The notes: a model not told the origin generated them from the letters alone. A stretch of DNA of 64,000 bases from Lactobacillus rodentium (GCF_003423665.1 NZ_BFBY01000002.1:124001-188000); one strand, 5' to 3'. Positions 18,447 to 25,589 are shown, counted from the first letter of the stretch. Program-made: numbers and translations.

Positions 18447-18489
18447 AATCCTATTAAATCAACTTTTTACTAATTGATCTAATAGGATT
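18447..18489 (-). terminator. Terminator at the end of the lipase/immunity array
   Basis: Arms AATCCTATTAAATCAA and TTGATCTAATAGGATT (one mismatch) with a T-rich tail on the minus strand. It overlaps the last codons of the truncated lipase frame. Confidence 0.7.
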
Positions 18490-19060
18490 GATTAATTTTG
18501 TAGAATTTTACATGACCTTGAATCAAAAAAGGCCCATTAAAAGCTACAGTACGGAGGTGATGCTTACCACCAACTGCTAGTGCCAAAGAACCTCCTAAAG
18601 AGTGTCCAGTTACAGAAATCTTAATATTAGGAACTTTTTGCCCATATTTATTTTTGATATATTTCATATAACCATCAGCGGTAGTAAATTGTGATTGTTT
18701 AACACTAAGACCAACATAATCTTTAGAGCCATTTATCACATTTTCTATATCAGTTAAAATATCTTTTATATCTCCAGTATTTGTTCCAGCGTAAGCAATG
18801 GTAATATGCCCATAATCTACTTTCCCCTTTTTATCTACTGGCGCAACTGTCATTGCTTGCATTCCATTTGTGGCGCCATATTTATGATGGGGTCCATAAA
18901 TTCCATCACGGGAGATGTCGAGGATTTTATACTTCGTACTGTTCCCTCTTATTATTTTTCCAACTTGCGGCCTTTTGTTTGAGACTTTTTTAATAGGATC
19001 AACATCATATACAGCATTAGCCAAATAATTATTATCAATTAAATTATTTGAAAAATCCAT
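18479..19060 (-). pseudogene. Truncated lipase effector, N-terminal 193 residues
   Basis: Homologous to the first 40% of the intact lipase at 23164-24594: KYKILDISRDGIYGPHHKYGA, MQAMTVAPVDKKGKVDYGHITIAYAGTN and the nucleophile elbow VTGHSLGGSLALAVG. It stops soon after AFNGP, with an ending that runs into the terminator. The catalytic acid and histidine region and the whole helical C-terminal domain are missing. It has AAGGAG and an ATG, so a stub could be made, but it should be inactive. It follows an immunity-like gene with one base between. Confidence 0.82.
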
Positions 19061-19528
19061 TTATTTCTCCTTCCATTCTTCGATCTTTATTCCTTTTAAA
19101 GTTCTAGACTTTATTTCTTTTTTAGTAAATTCATATTTACAATTTGAAGATATAAATGCTCCACCTTTCATTGGAACTTCTCCATCAACACTTAAATCAA
19201 AACTATTATTGTCATTATTATTAATTTTTACACTTACACTACTTCCACCAGTACCGCCAATCCCATTTCTTCTAATTTCACTAATTTCTAGACTTTTTAT
19301 AGGTTCAGGTCCTTCTATATTTTGTACTACCCACAATGCTATCTTTTCTCTCTCTTTTTTATGTTCTTTCTCTTCTTTAATTTTCTTTTTTTTAGCTTCT
19401 TCCATCTTTTTTGCCTTCCTATTTTCAATAACCCTATTCGTTGTTTGGACACTGACTATTGTTAACCCAGTTACTCCTATTACTATTCCTAAAATTATTA
19501 ATATTCGTTTTATAATCTTCTTTTTCAT
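19061..19528 (-). CDS. Membrane-anchored immunity-like protein, paralogue 1
   Basis: 155 residues: a basic start and one span (KRILIILGIVIGVTGLTIV), a highly charged coiled linker of Lys/Glu, then a small domain with IALWVVQNIEGPEPIK, GIGGTGGSSVSVKINN and the ending LKGIKIEEWKEK. All paralogues of this array share this plan. The span near the N-terminus suggests the last ~90 residues sit outside the membrane. Placed beside lipase genes it resembles a surface immunity protein such as TilA. I start at the second ATG, one base after the stop of a relic frame; a TTG six codons earlier exists. No family name is certain. Confidence 0.7.
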   Translation of the reverse strand: MKKKIIKRILIILGIVIGVTGLTIVSVQTTNRVIENRKAKKMEEAKKKKIKEEKEHKKEREKIALWVVQNIEGPEPIKSLEISEIRRNGIGGTGGSSVSVKINNNDNNSFDLSVDGEVPMKGGAFISSNCKYEFTKKEIKSRTLKGIKIEEWKEK

Positions 19529-19529
19529 T

Positions 19530-19556
19530 TTATTTAAACTGATCAAACTTCTTATT
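19530..19556 (-). other. Relic of a helical-partner C-terminus (NKKFDQFK)
   Basis: Nine codons reading NKKFDQFK and stop, matching the end of both intact partners (LNKEFDQFK and LNKQFDQFK). They lie between a lipase stub and an immunity-like gene. This is a deletion scar: the partner gene is gone but its last codons, which supply the upstream context of the next gene, remain. Confidence 0.65.
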
Positions 19557-19577
19557 TACTTTATTACCACTACATTT

Positions 19578-19829
19578 TTAAATTTGACTATAATTAACGT
19601 TGCCATTTTTATCTACTGGCGCAACTGTCATTGTTTGCATTCCATTGGTGGCGCCATATTTATGATGGAGTCCGTAGGTTCCACGGGAGATATCGAGGAT
19701 TTCGTAGGATTGGGAACTATTTGGAAATTTTACATTTTTTCCTACAATATAAGCTGCTCCCTTTTTAGGATCGGTTTTATAAACCACAATTGAGAGAATA
19801 TTATAATCTCTTAAACTTGTTTTGTGCAT
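19578..19829 (-). pseudogene. Truncated lipase effector, N-terminal 83 residues
   Basis: Matches the opening of the intact lipase: DYNILSIVVYKTDPKKG, then YEILDISRGTYGLHHKYGATNG and MTVAPVDKNGNVNYSQI, where it stops. The GxSxG nucleophile and everything after it are absent. It has AAGGA before the ATG. The frame is cut just where the intact protein continues HITIAYAGTN; downstream come the partner relic and an immunity-like gene, so a large internal deletion seems to have removed the rest of one cassette. Confidence 0.8.
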
Positions 19830-19832
19830 TCA

Positions 19833-20297
19833 CTAATTTTCCTTCCATTCCTCTACTTTTATACCCTTTAAATTTTTACTCTTATCTGTTTTTTTAGTAA
19901 AATCGTATTCACTATGCGGATCAAAAGTTCCTGCTTTAGGAACTAAATCTTCACTATCAACGATAAATGAAATACTATTTTTCTTCATATTATTGATTTC
20001 TACATCTATTGAAGTTCCTCCAGTTCCTGCTATGCCAAGTTTTGTTACTGGGCCAACTTTTATTTCTTTAATTTTTGGGCCTTCTAGATTTTGTACGCAC
20101 CACAGAGCTATCCTTCGACGTTCCTTCTCAGCTTTTTCTTCTTTCTTAATTTTTTCTTCTTTTCTTTCTTTTTCCATTTTTTCTGCTCTTTCAACTCTTA
20201 CTTCTCTAATTTTTTGATTAACTTTTACACTTATAAATGTTGCTGCACTAATACCTAAAATAATTCCTACAACAATTAAAATATTTTTCTTCTTCAT
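19833..20297 (-). CDS. Membrane-anchored immunity-like protein, paralogue 2
   Basis: 154 residues with one N-terminal span (KNILIVVGIILGISAATFIS), a Lys/Glu-rich linker and the shared domain: IALWCVQNLEGPKIKEIKVG, GIAGTGGTSIDVEINN, a Ser/Asp-rich acidic stretch and the ending LKGIKVEEWKEN. It differs from paralogue 1 mainly in the central strand, while the start and end are nearly identical, the pattern expected if toxin-specific residues diverge. It precedes an 83-residue lipase stub by three bases. Possible immunity to a lipase no longer encoded here. Confidence 0.7.
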   Translation of the reverse strand: MKKKNILIVVGIILGISAATFISVKVNQKIREVRVERAEKMEKERKEEKIKKEEKAEKERRRIALWCVQNLEGPKIKEIKVGPVTKLGIAGTGGTSIDVEINNMKKNSISFIVDSEDLVPKAGTFDPHSEYDFTKKTDKSKNLKGIKVEEWKEN

Positions 20298-20320
20298 TTT
20301 ATTTAAATTCATTCAATTAT

Positions 20321-20368
20321 TTACTTAATACTACTGTGAGCTGTTGTAAATTGAGATTGTTTAACTCC
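20321..20368 (-). other. Relic of a lipase coding region (GVKQSQFTTA)
   Basis: Fifteen codons reading GVKQSQFTTAHSSIK and stop, matching SVKQSQFTTADGYMKYIK of the 193-residue lipase stub. No start. It sits between two immunity-like genes and marks the site of another deleted lipase. Confidence 0.65.
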
Positions 20369-20371
20369 ATT

Positions 20372-20836
20372 TTAATGTCCCTTCCATTCTTTCACCTTTA
20401 CTCCATCTAAGGTATTATTATTGGACTTTTGTGTAAATGTATATTCACATTTTGGAGCAAAACCTCCTCCTGTTGGACTACTATTCTTTTCTAAGCCATC
20501 CAGGTCGAGTACAATAGTATTTTGTTTTTCATTATTAATTTGTACATCAATTGATGCGCCTCCCGTTCCATCTAAACCATATTTTGTAAGTTTTCCCACT
20601 TTTATTTCTTTAATCTCTGGGCCCTTTAAATTCTGCACGCACCACAGAGCTATCTTTTCTCTCTCTTTTTTAGCTTCTTTCTCTTCTTTAATTTTCTTTT
20701 CTTTAGCTTCTTCCATCTTTTTAGATTTCCTATTTTCAATAATTTTATTAGTAGTTTGTACACTGACTGTTGTTAACCCAGTTACTCCTATTATTATTCC
20801 TAAAATTATTAGTATTCGTTTTGTAATCTTCTTCAT
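20372..20836 (-). CDS. Membrane-anchored immunity-like protein, paralogue 3
   Basis: 154 residues, same layout: span KRILIILGIIIGVTGLTTVS, charged linker, IALWCVQNLKGPEIKEIKVGKLTKYGLDGTGGASIDVQINN, ending LDGVKVKEWKGH. The ATG lies one base after the stop of the helical partner (TAAAATG), with no clear Shine-Dalgarno of its own, so translation probably depends on reinitiation. Closest in its central part to paralogue 5 (25033-25458). Function inferred from position beside T7SS lipase genes and partners. Confidence 0.7.
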   Translation of the reverse strand: MKKITKRILIILGIIIGVTGLTTVSVQTTNKIIENRKSKKMEEAKEKKIKEEKEAKKEREKIALWCVQNLKGPEIKEIKVGKLTKYGLDGTGGASIDVQINNEKQNTIVLDLDGLEKNSSPTGGGFAPKCEYTFTQKSNNNTLDGVKVKEWKGH

Positions 20837-20837
20837 T

Positions 20838-21179
20838 TTATTTAAACTGATCAAATTCCTTATTTAACTTCGTAGCTGCATCAACTACTCCCTTGGCCAT
20901 TTCTCCTTTAATGGCACCATCTACTGCATCAATATCTACTTGAATATCTTCTTGAGTTTCAGTCGCTAGTGACTTCACCCTATCTAGCGTAGTGTGATAA
21001 ATATCATTTTTTATACTTCTTCCAGCCGGGCCAACGCTTTTTATAATAGTTAGTATTTCTGATGCCTTTTCTATTTCTTTTCTTATGTCTTCAGCCACTC
21101 CCCATTGCTTAAGATTTAACGCATCATATAATTGCCCTGTTAAACTTCCTATTTTTTCAAAAATAAAATTAATATCCAT
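20838..21179 (-). CDS. Small helical partner of lipase effector, copy B2
   Basis: 113 residues, all alpha-helical, without signal or membrane span. It aligns along its whole length with copy A2 (22458-22793): IEKASEILTIIKSVGPAGRSIKNDIYH versus IEKMTELMNIMNTVGPSGASKASQIYN, then SLATETQEDIQVDIDAVDGAIKGEMAKGVVDAATKLNKEFDQFK. The size and helicity fit the WXG100-like partners that bind the secretion domain of T7SS effectors (TlaA/Lap type). It overlaps its upstream partner by 11 bases. Here the lipase that it served has been deleted. Confidence 0.72.
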   Translation of the reverse strand: MDINFIFEKIGSLTGQLYDALNLKQWGVAEDIRKEIEKASEILTIIKSVGPAGRSIKNDIYHTTLDRVKSLATETQEDIQVDIDAVDGAIKGEMAKGVVDAATKLNKEFDQFK

Positions 21180-21552
21180 CTTTCATTCTCCTTATGCTAT
21201 CTAGATCATCCTCTAAATTTCGTTTTTGCTTTCGATAATCTTCTTCATATTCTTCCCATTCATTAAGCAACTTTCTTCTTTTAGTCTGATAAACTTCATA
21301 GTTCATGCTTTGCAATTGTTGATTTATCTGTTCAGCACTTGTGAAGTATTCTGGTTCTGACTGCATTTCTTTTAAAGCCTGGTGTGCATTAAAATTTAGT
21401 TCATTATACATTTGGCTAAGATCATGGTTTGTTTGACTAAATAAATCTAATTTTTCACTAAATTCTTTACGTTTGGCATAATATTCATCTTCAAGTTCTT
21501 CTTGTTTTAACTTTATCTTGCGCTTTAATTCGTCTTGCTTTTCTTCTTTCAT
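21169..21552 (-). CDS. Coiled-coil partner of lipase effector, copy B1 (DUF3958/Lap2-like)
   Basis: 127 residues, coiled coil throughout, highly charged, no signal. It aligns with copy A1 (22793-23167): KQEELEDEYYAKRKEF / KQEQLEDEFYTKRREF, and LLNEWEEYEEDYRKQKRNLED / LVNNWEEYEHSYRRQKINLED. Lap2 proteins of LXG systems (DUF3958) have similar size and a late W; the family link is tentative. Its ATG overlaps the stop of a lipase tail relic (ATGA), the same junction that joins the intact lipase to copy A1. Confidence 0.7.
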   Translation of the reverse strand: MKEEKQDELKRKIKLKQEELEDEYYAKRKEFSEKLDLFSQTNHDLSQMYNELNFNAHQALKEMQSEPEYFTSAEQINQQLQSMNYEVYQTKRRKLLNEWEEYEEDYRKQKRNLEDDLDSIRRMKDGY

Positions 21553-21630
21553 AGTCCAAATTTCCTTGTTAGTTTACCATCATCACCAACTTTTAACTTT
21601 TTAATTGGTTCTGAACTTTCTATATTATTC
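21549..21630 (-). pseudogene. Chimeric scar: immunity-like core fused to lipase tail
   Basis: One short frame reads NNIESSEPIKKLKV, like QNIEGPEPIKSLEI of an immunity-like protein, and continues GDDGKLTRKFGL, like GDDGELARKFGL at the end of the intact lipase. It has no start codon but lies right after a GGAG site and promoter. The join at or near the shared Gly suggests a deletion between an immunity gene and a lipase gene. The tail is retained because the partner gene's ATG overlaps its stop. Confidence 0.75.
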
Positions 21631-21672
21631 CTCCAAAAAATAACTGGTGTAATTATATCATTTTTAAATATA
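21631..21672 (-). promoter_or_regulatory. Cassette promoter B with ribosome site
   Basis: Minus-strand TATAAT (21652-21657) in the context AAAAATGATATAATTACACC, followed by AGTTATTTTTTGGAGGA. The same block occurs before the first gene of the array at about 25.5 kb (AAAATGATACAATAACACAAG then AGGAGGA), so the promoter was duplicated with the cassette. No strong -35. Confidence 0.55.
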
Positions 21673-21699
21673 GTAATTTTAATTTTATATTTAAACTAC

Positions 21700-21742
21700 A
21701 AAAAAAGCAGTATTCTATTTGCGTATATAGAATACTGCTTTA
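21700..21742. terminator. Terminator hairpin upstream of cassette B
   Basis: Perfect 15-bp arms AAAGCAGTATTCTAT (21704-21718) and ATAGAATACTGCTTT (21727-21741), with T runs on the minus strand. It closes the preceding unit. From 21743 to 21895 I see no gene. Confidence 0.85.
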
Positions 21743-21894
21743 TTATTACCTAAATCTTTAAAACTAACTTATTAACTATTAATCATCATTACAATTATTT
21801 AACCAACTAAAGAAATCAATGAATCAAATTTCATAACAAGAGACATTAATAGTCGCTTTTATTCTAACCTCAATACTTGATCGTTAATTTAAGT

Positions 21895-21990
21895 ATTAAA
21901 AAAGCATTACCTTTTGTCGCGATTAGGTAATGCTTTTTGAGTCTATTGAAATTTAGACCTTCTAACTTATTACATATTAAGTATATCATT
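21895..21990 (-). ncRNA. Promoter directly followed by terminator: empty cassette or small RNA
   Basis: A third copy of the cassette promoter (AAAAATGATATACTTA, -10 TATACT at 21980-21985) is followed within about 40 bases by a perfect 14-bp hairpin AAAAAGCATTACCT / AGGTAATGCTTTTT (21899-21938) and T run. No open frame fits between. It may be a cassette whose genes were deleted, or a transcript of about 70-80 bases; the sequence cannot decide. Confidence 0.35.
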
Positions 21991-22148
21991 TTTAAATTGA
22001 GGACATAACTCAATTAAATTATTTTGTTTAACTAACAATGATCTATTTTTAACCCTAATCTTTAAACCAATCAGTTAATTCTTGATCATACCCAACTATC
22101 TTCTCAATTCTTTGGGCAGAAGTTAGCATCTTTTAAGCTATTCACTTT

Positions 22149-22455
22149 TTAGCTCCATTCTTCTATATTTATTCCCTTAAGATTTTTATTCTTATTTTTA
22201 TGTTGTAAAATTTTATATTCACAATTTGGAGCTGAATAAGCTACCTCAGAAATAGGTACATTCTCATTAACAAGGAAGATAAAAGTATTTTTTTCTTGAT
22301 TGTTAATTTCCACGCTAACACTACTTCCTTCTGTACCACCTATTCCATTCTTACTTATTGCACTAATTTTTAGTTCTTTTATAGGCTTAGGACCCTCTAT
22401 ATTTTTTACTACCCACAGAGCAATCTTTTGCCTCTCTTTTTTAGCTTCTTTTTCA
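22149..22455 (-). pseudogene. Broken immunity-like paralogue (no start, frameshift near the end)
   Basis: Reads KEAKKERQKIALWVVKNIEGPKPIKELKI in the immunity-like frame, then GIGGTEGSSVSVEINN and CEYKILQHKNKNK, then a stop; a shift of frame restores LKGINIEEWS. The membrane span and ATG are missing: the stop of the helical partner (22458) is joined directly to the charged linker. Closest to paralogue 1. The spacer 22000-22148 holds only a 24-codon frame (22055-22129) that I cannot assign. Confidence 0.75.
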
Positions 22456-22457
22456 TT

Positions 22458-22793
22458 TTATTTAAACTGATCAAATTGCTTATTTAACTTCGTAGCTGCA
22501 TCAACTACTCCTTTTGCCATTTCTCCTTTAATTGCATTATTAACTGCTTCAATATCTCTTTCTATGTCCTCTTGCACTTCAGTAGCCAAGGAATTGATAT
22601 TATTAGAGCCTGTATTATAAATTTGACTTGCTTTAGATGCTCCACTAGGCCCAACTGTATTCATAATATTCATCAGTTCTGTCATTTTTTCAATTTCTTG
22701 TTTGATGGCTGCAACTGAATCAAATTGTCCCTTACTCAATACATTAAAAAGCTCACTAGTTTTGGCAGCTATATCGTTTATATTAATAATCAT
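22458..22793 (-). CDS. Small helical partner of lipase effector, copy A2
   Basis: 111 residues, alpha-helical, soluble. Central MNIMNTVGPSGASKASQIYN and the ending GAVK-like block GEMAKGVVDAATKLNKQFDQFK are shared with copy B2. Its start overlaps the stop of partner A1 by one base (TAATG). Together, the intact lipase, A1 and A2 form a three-gene unit with overlapping frames, the arrangement of TslA with TlaA1 and TlaA2 in Staphylococcus. I infer that A1 and A2 bind the C-terminal helical domain of the lipase and guide it to EssC. Confidence 0.74.
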   Translation of the reverse strand: MIININDIAAKTSELFNVLSKGQFDSVAAIKQEIEKMTELMNIMNTVGPSGASKASQIYNTGSNNINSLATEVQEDIERDIEAVNNAIKGEMAKGVVDAATKLNKQFDQFK

Positions 22794-23167
22794 TACTTCT
22801 CCATCTGTAATTTACTTAGCTTGTCTTCTAAATTGATTTTTTGTCGACGATAACTATGCTCATATTCTTCCCAATTATTAACTAATGAACGTTGTTCTCT
22901 TTGATAAATATCATTAGTCATTTCTTGCAACTGACTATTTAATTTTTCAGCCTTGGAATAATATTCAGGAGCAGAATCCATTTTCTTTAAAACCAAGTTC
23001 ACTTTAGCGTTAGTTTCTTGATAAAACTGTCCAAGCTGTCTATTTGTCTGGTTAAATAAGGCCAATTTTTCATTGAACTCTCTACGTTTTGTATAAAATT
23101 CATCTTCTAATTGTTCTTGTTTGCTCCTAATATCTTTGATTAATTCTCTCTTCTGCTCTTCTTTCAT
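22793..23167 (-). CDS. Coiled-coil partner of lipase effector, copy A1 (DUF3958/Lap2-like)
   Basis: 124 residues, coiled coil, no signal. Starts MKEEQKRELIKDIRSKQEQL; ATG overlaps the lipase stop (ATGA), which enforces co-translation. Late aromatic motif NNWEEYEHSYRRQK. See copy B1 for the paralogue. The helical partner role is inferred from gene order and from the need of reverse-organised T7SS effectors for two small helical partners. Confidence 0.73.
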   Translation of the reverse strand: MKEEQKRELIKDIRSKQEQLEDEFYTKRREFNEKLALFNQTNRQLGQFYQETNAKVNLVLKKMDSAPEYYSKAEKLNSQLQEMTNDIYQREQRSLVNNWEEYEHSYRRQKINLEDKLSKLQMEK

Positions 23168-24594
23168 AGTCCAAATTTCCTTGCTAATTCTCCATCATCG
23201 CCAATTCTTTTATCAATTCGTTCTGTCATTTTGTCACTAAAATCATCAAAATCTTGTGATAATTGAGAAATACCTTTGACTTTACTTGCTAACTTATCAT
23301 CTAGGTTAGTGTAAATACTATTTTTGTCTGCTTTTACTGTGGCGAGCGCTTCAGCAATTTCACTTGCAGTCAAAACTTGGCCAATAGCAGTTGCGGCCTC
23401 ATGGGTTTTAGTCCAATTATTTTTAAGAGAGCGACTAGTTTTTTGCTTCTCTTGTTTTATAGCTTTAATTCCAGCCTGGGCATGTTCCTGAATGGCATCC
23501 TTAACTGCAAGGGCACTTAGAGAATCTAAATATATTTCTCCTTCATTTCCAGTTCCTGCACCACCAAATTGATTCACTATTGCAACAAGATGATCATTTA
23601 AAGCTTTATCAATTTGATAACTTGTATTTTCAAAAGTTGATTGGTTTTTAGGTATATTAATTTTGATATTGGCTGTCCTAATATAATTATTATCATTGAA
23701 CCATGATTCTACCCCATGATTGCGAAGAACGTAATCATATAATGAGAAAGGACTATTGAGCGCTTTACCATTTTTCAAATAGACATATCCTGGTCCTCCT
23801 CCAATGAACATACGAAGTGGTGCAGAATATGTATCTCTAATTGTTTGTGCCCAATTAATGTCATTGTTATTTATCTTATTCATAAACATAAGATGAGATA
23901 AAATTTGATCATTATCATAAATATGTTGGAAATCTCCTGTAACTTTATTTAATCCATAAGTATTATTGTAATTTCCAATAAAATCTGAGCTATTTAGATA
24001 ATTTTGATACATTGTAGGATGAGTTTGAAGGAACTTTATTTCCTTTTTAGACATCTGGTTAGCTGGAACAGGACCATTAAAGGTCACAGCTGGCGCTTTC
24101 ATTTTTACTCCAATAGTTAAGGCTAAAGAACCTCCAAGCGAATATCCTGTAAAAGTTAACTTAGGGTTATAAGCTCCCTTATCATTTAATTTAGTTTTAG
24201 CAAATTTCTTTTTGATATATTTGGCGTAGCCATAAGCTGTATCAAATTGGCTATTCTTATACTTTTTTCCTATGATGACATTGTTCCAATCCGTACCATC
24301 ATCTTGTATATCTCCGAAATTGGTACCAGCATAAGCAATTGTAATATGGCTATAATCTACTTTACCATTCCTATTTACTGGAGCTACTGTCATTGCCTGC
24401 ATCCCATTTTTTGCGCCATATTTTTGATGGGGACCATATGTACCGTTGCGAGAGATGTCGAGAATTTTGTAAGTTTGAGAAATATTCTTGGGGTGAAAAT
24501 TATTATTAACTACATATTTATTTTCCTTTTTTGGATCAACCCTGTATACTTCATTAGAAATTATATTAAAATCCTTTATTTTATTTGCTCTCAT
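23164..24594 (-). CDS. T7SS lipase effector with reverse domain order (TslA-like)
   Basis: 476 residues, no Sec signal. Residues 1 to about 250 are an alpha/beta-hydrolase: ITIAYAGTN (oxyanion region), LTFTGYSLGGSLALTIG (nucleophile Ser), FNGP and DFIGN, and QILSHLMFMN with candidate catalytic Asp and His. From about residue 330 the chain becomes helical (NQSTFENTSYQIDKALNDHLVAIVNQFGG to the end ARKFGL), resembling an LXG-like secretion domain placed at the C-terminus. This reverse order is known for Staphylococcus aureus TslA, a phospholipase toxin. GGAGGA precedes the ATG. Partners follow with overlapping stops; two immunity-like genes precede. Role as antibacterial lipase is inference. Confidence 0.82.
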   Translation of the reverse strand: MRANKIKDFNIISNEVYRVDPKKENKYVVNNNFHPKNISQTYKILDISRNGTYGPHQKYGAKNGMQAMTVAPVNRNGKVDYSHITIAYAGTNFGDIQDDGTDWNNVIIGKKYKNSQFDTAYGYAKYIKKKFAKTKLNDKGAYNPKLTFTGYSLGGSLALTIGVKMKAPAVTFNGPVPANQMSKKEIKFLQTHPTMYQNYLNSSDFIGNYNNTYGLNKVTGDFQHIYDNDQILSHLMFMNKINNNDINWAQTIRDTYSAPLRMFIGGGPGYVYLKNGKALNSPFSLYDYVLRNHGVESWFNDNNYIRTANIKINIPKNQSTFENTSYQIDKALNDHLVAIVNQFGGAGTGNEGEIYLDSLSALAVKDAIQEHAQAGIKAIKQEKQKTSRSLKNNWTKTHEAATAIGQVLTASEIAEALATVKADKNSIYTNLDDKLASKVKGISQLSQDFDDFSDKMTERIDKRIGDDGELARKFGL

Positions 24595-24595
24595 T

Positions 24596-25027
24596 CTAAT
24601 TATTCCTCCATTCTTCTACTTTTACCCCTCTTAGAGTTGCACACGTATTTTTTTTACTATGGTAGGTATATTCAATTTGATCATTATAAATAAAACTTCC
24701 ATCAGGTTCTCCATCATCATTTAATCCCATTCCTTCTAATCTATTCACATCTTTATTATTTATAATGACTGAAGTACTTTTACCAGCACTTCCTCCAATT
24801 CCATTAATCCTTATTCGACCAACTTTTATATTTCTGATAGGCTTTTTACCAGAAAAATGTTGTACACACCATAGTGCAATCCTTTCTCGTTGCTGTTGTT
24901 GCTGAATTCTTGTTTGAAATGCTAATAATTGCCAGATTCCTATTAACGTAACTACACCAATTAACAATCCAAGAAATACATATTTTATAGTTTTTTTACT
25001 CTTTTTATTTTCATTCTTCCTACTCAT
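24596..25027 (-). CDS. Membrane-anchored immunity-like protein, paralogue 4 (next to the intact lipase)
   Basis: 143 residues: span KYVFLGLLIGVVTLIGIWQLL, linker of Gln/Arg, domain with IALWCVQHFSGKKPIRNIKVGRIRINGIGGSAGKSTSVIINN and the ending LRGVKVEEWRNN. It lies one base before the lipase gene, so it is the best candidate for the cognate immunity protein. The start is placed at MSRKNENKK because GGAGAA precedes it and the neighbour aligns there. The N-terminus differs from paralogues 1-3 but matches paralogue 5. Orientation outside the membrane is inferred, which would suit protection against a lipase attacking from outside. Confidence 0.73.
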   Translation of the reverse strand: MSRKNENKKSKKTIKYVFLGLLIGVVTLIGIWQLLAFQTRIQQQQQRERIALWCVQHFSGKKPIRNIKVGRIRINGIGGSAGKSTSVIINNKDVNRLEGMGLNDDGEPDGSFIYNDQIEYTYHSKKNTCATLRGVKVEEWRNN

Positions 25028-25032
25028 AGCTT

Positions 25033-25458
25033 TTAATTCTCCTTCCATTCTTCTACTTTTATTCCATTAAGATTCTTATTTTTATAGGGCTTTTGGACTA
25101 AAATATATTCACTTTTTTCATCAAAGGCTCCTCCAGATGGTTCTAAATCTCCACTATCAACGGTCAACACAATAATATTGCGTTGTTTATCATTAATTTG
25201 CACATCTATTGATGCTCCACCAGTACCATCTAATCCATGCTTGACAAGCTTTCCTACCTTTATTTCTTTAATCTTCGGTCCCTTCAGATTCTGCACGCAC
25301 CATAAAGCTACTTTCTCTCGTTGCTGTGCTTGTTGAATTCTTGTTTGAAACGCTAATAATTGCCAGACTCCTATTAACGTAACTACACCAATTAACAATC
25401 CAAAAAATACGTGTTTGATAGTTTTCTTGTGCTTTTTATTCTTCATTTTCCTTCTCAC
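25033..25458 (-). CDS. Membrane-anchored immunity-like protein, paralogue 5
   Basis: 141 residues: span KHVFFGLLIGVVTLIGVWQLL, nearly identical to paralogue 4, but the outer domain (VALWCVQNLKGPKIKEIKVGKLVKHGLDGTGGASIDVQIND) is close to paralogue 3, so it appears mosaic. Start GTG aligns with the ATG of paralogue 4. A short frame just before it (GTGAAAAACCTTTTAGGT..., after AGGAGG) looks like the last codons of yet another immunity gene (KNLLG ... ) with a small deletion. First intact gene of the array. Confidence 0.7.
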   Translation of the reverse strand: MRRKMKNKKHKKTIKHVFFGLLIGVVTLIGVWQLLAFQTRIQQAQQREKVALWCVQNLKGPKIKEIKVGKLVKHGLDGTGGASIDVQINDKQRNIIVLTVDSGDLEPSGGAFDEKSEYILVQKPYKNKNLNGIKVEEWKEN

Positions 25459-25492
25459 AGCTTTTTATTTTCCTTCGACCTAAAAGGTTTTT

Positions 25493-25535
25493 CACTGATT
25501 TATCCTCCTAAATATATAACTTGTGTTATTGTATC
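25493..25535 (-). promoter_or_regulatory. Cassette promoter A with ribosome site
   Basis: TACAAT (25528-25533) in the context AAAATGATACAATAACACAAG, then AGTTATATATTTAGGAGGA. Shares the block with cassette promoters at about 21.65 and 21.98 kb. No convincing -35, so activator dependence is possible. Confidence 0.5.
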
Positions 25536-25589
25536 ATTTTAAAGAATACTACCATAGAGTGCTTTAGTGATTACCATAATTTATGCAAC

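Noticed and set aside
19209-20867. Plus-strand hydrophobic frames (for example 19209-19793, 20421-20867)
   Set aside because: Antisense to the Lys/Glu-rich immunity-like genes; Lys codons read backwards as Phe/Leu and Ser give false membrane proteins.
22055-22129. 24-codon frame MLTSAQRIEKIVGYDQELTDWFKD
   Set aside because: No ribosome site and no clear match to neighbours; left unassigned as probable debris.
5233-25458. Prophage or transposon as carrier of the T7SS island
   Set aside because: No integrase, transposase, IS ends, att duplications or phage structural genes were seen; the scars look like recombination between homologous cassettes.
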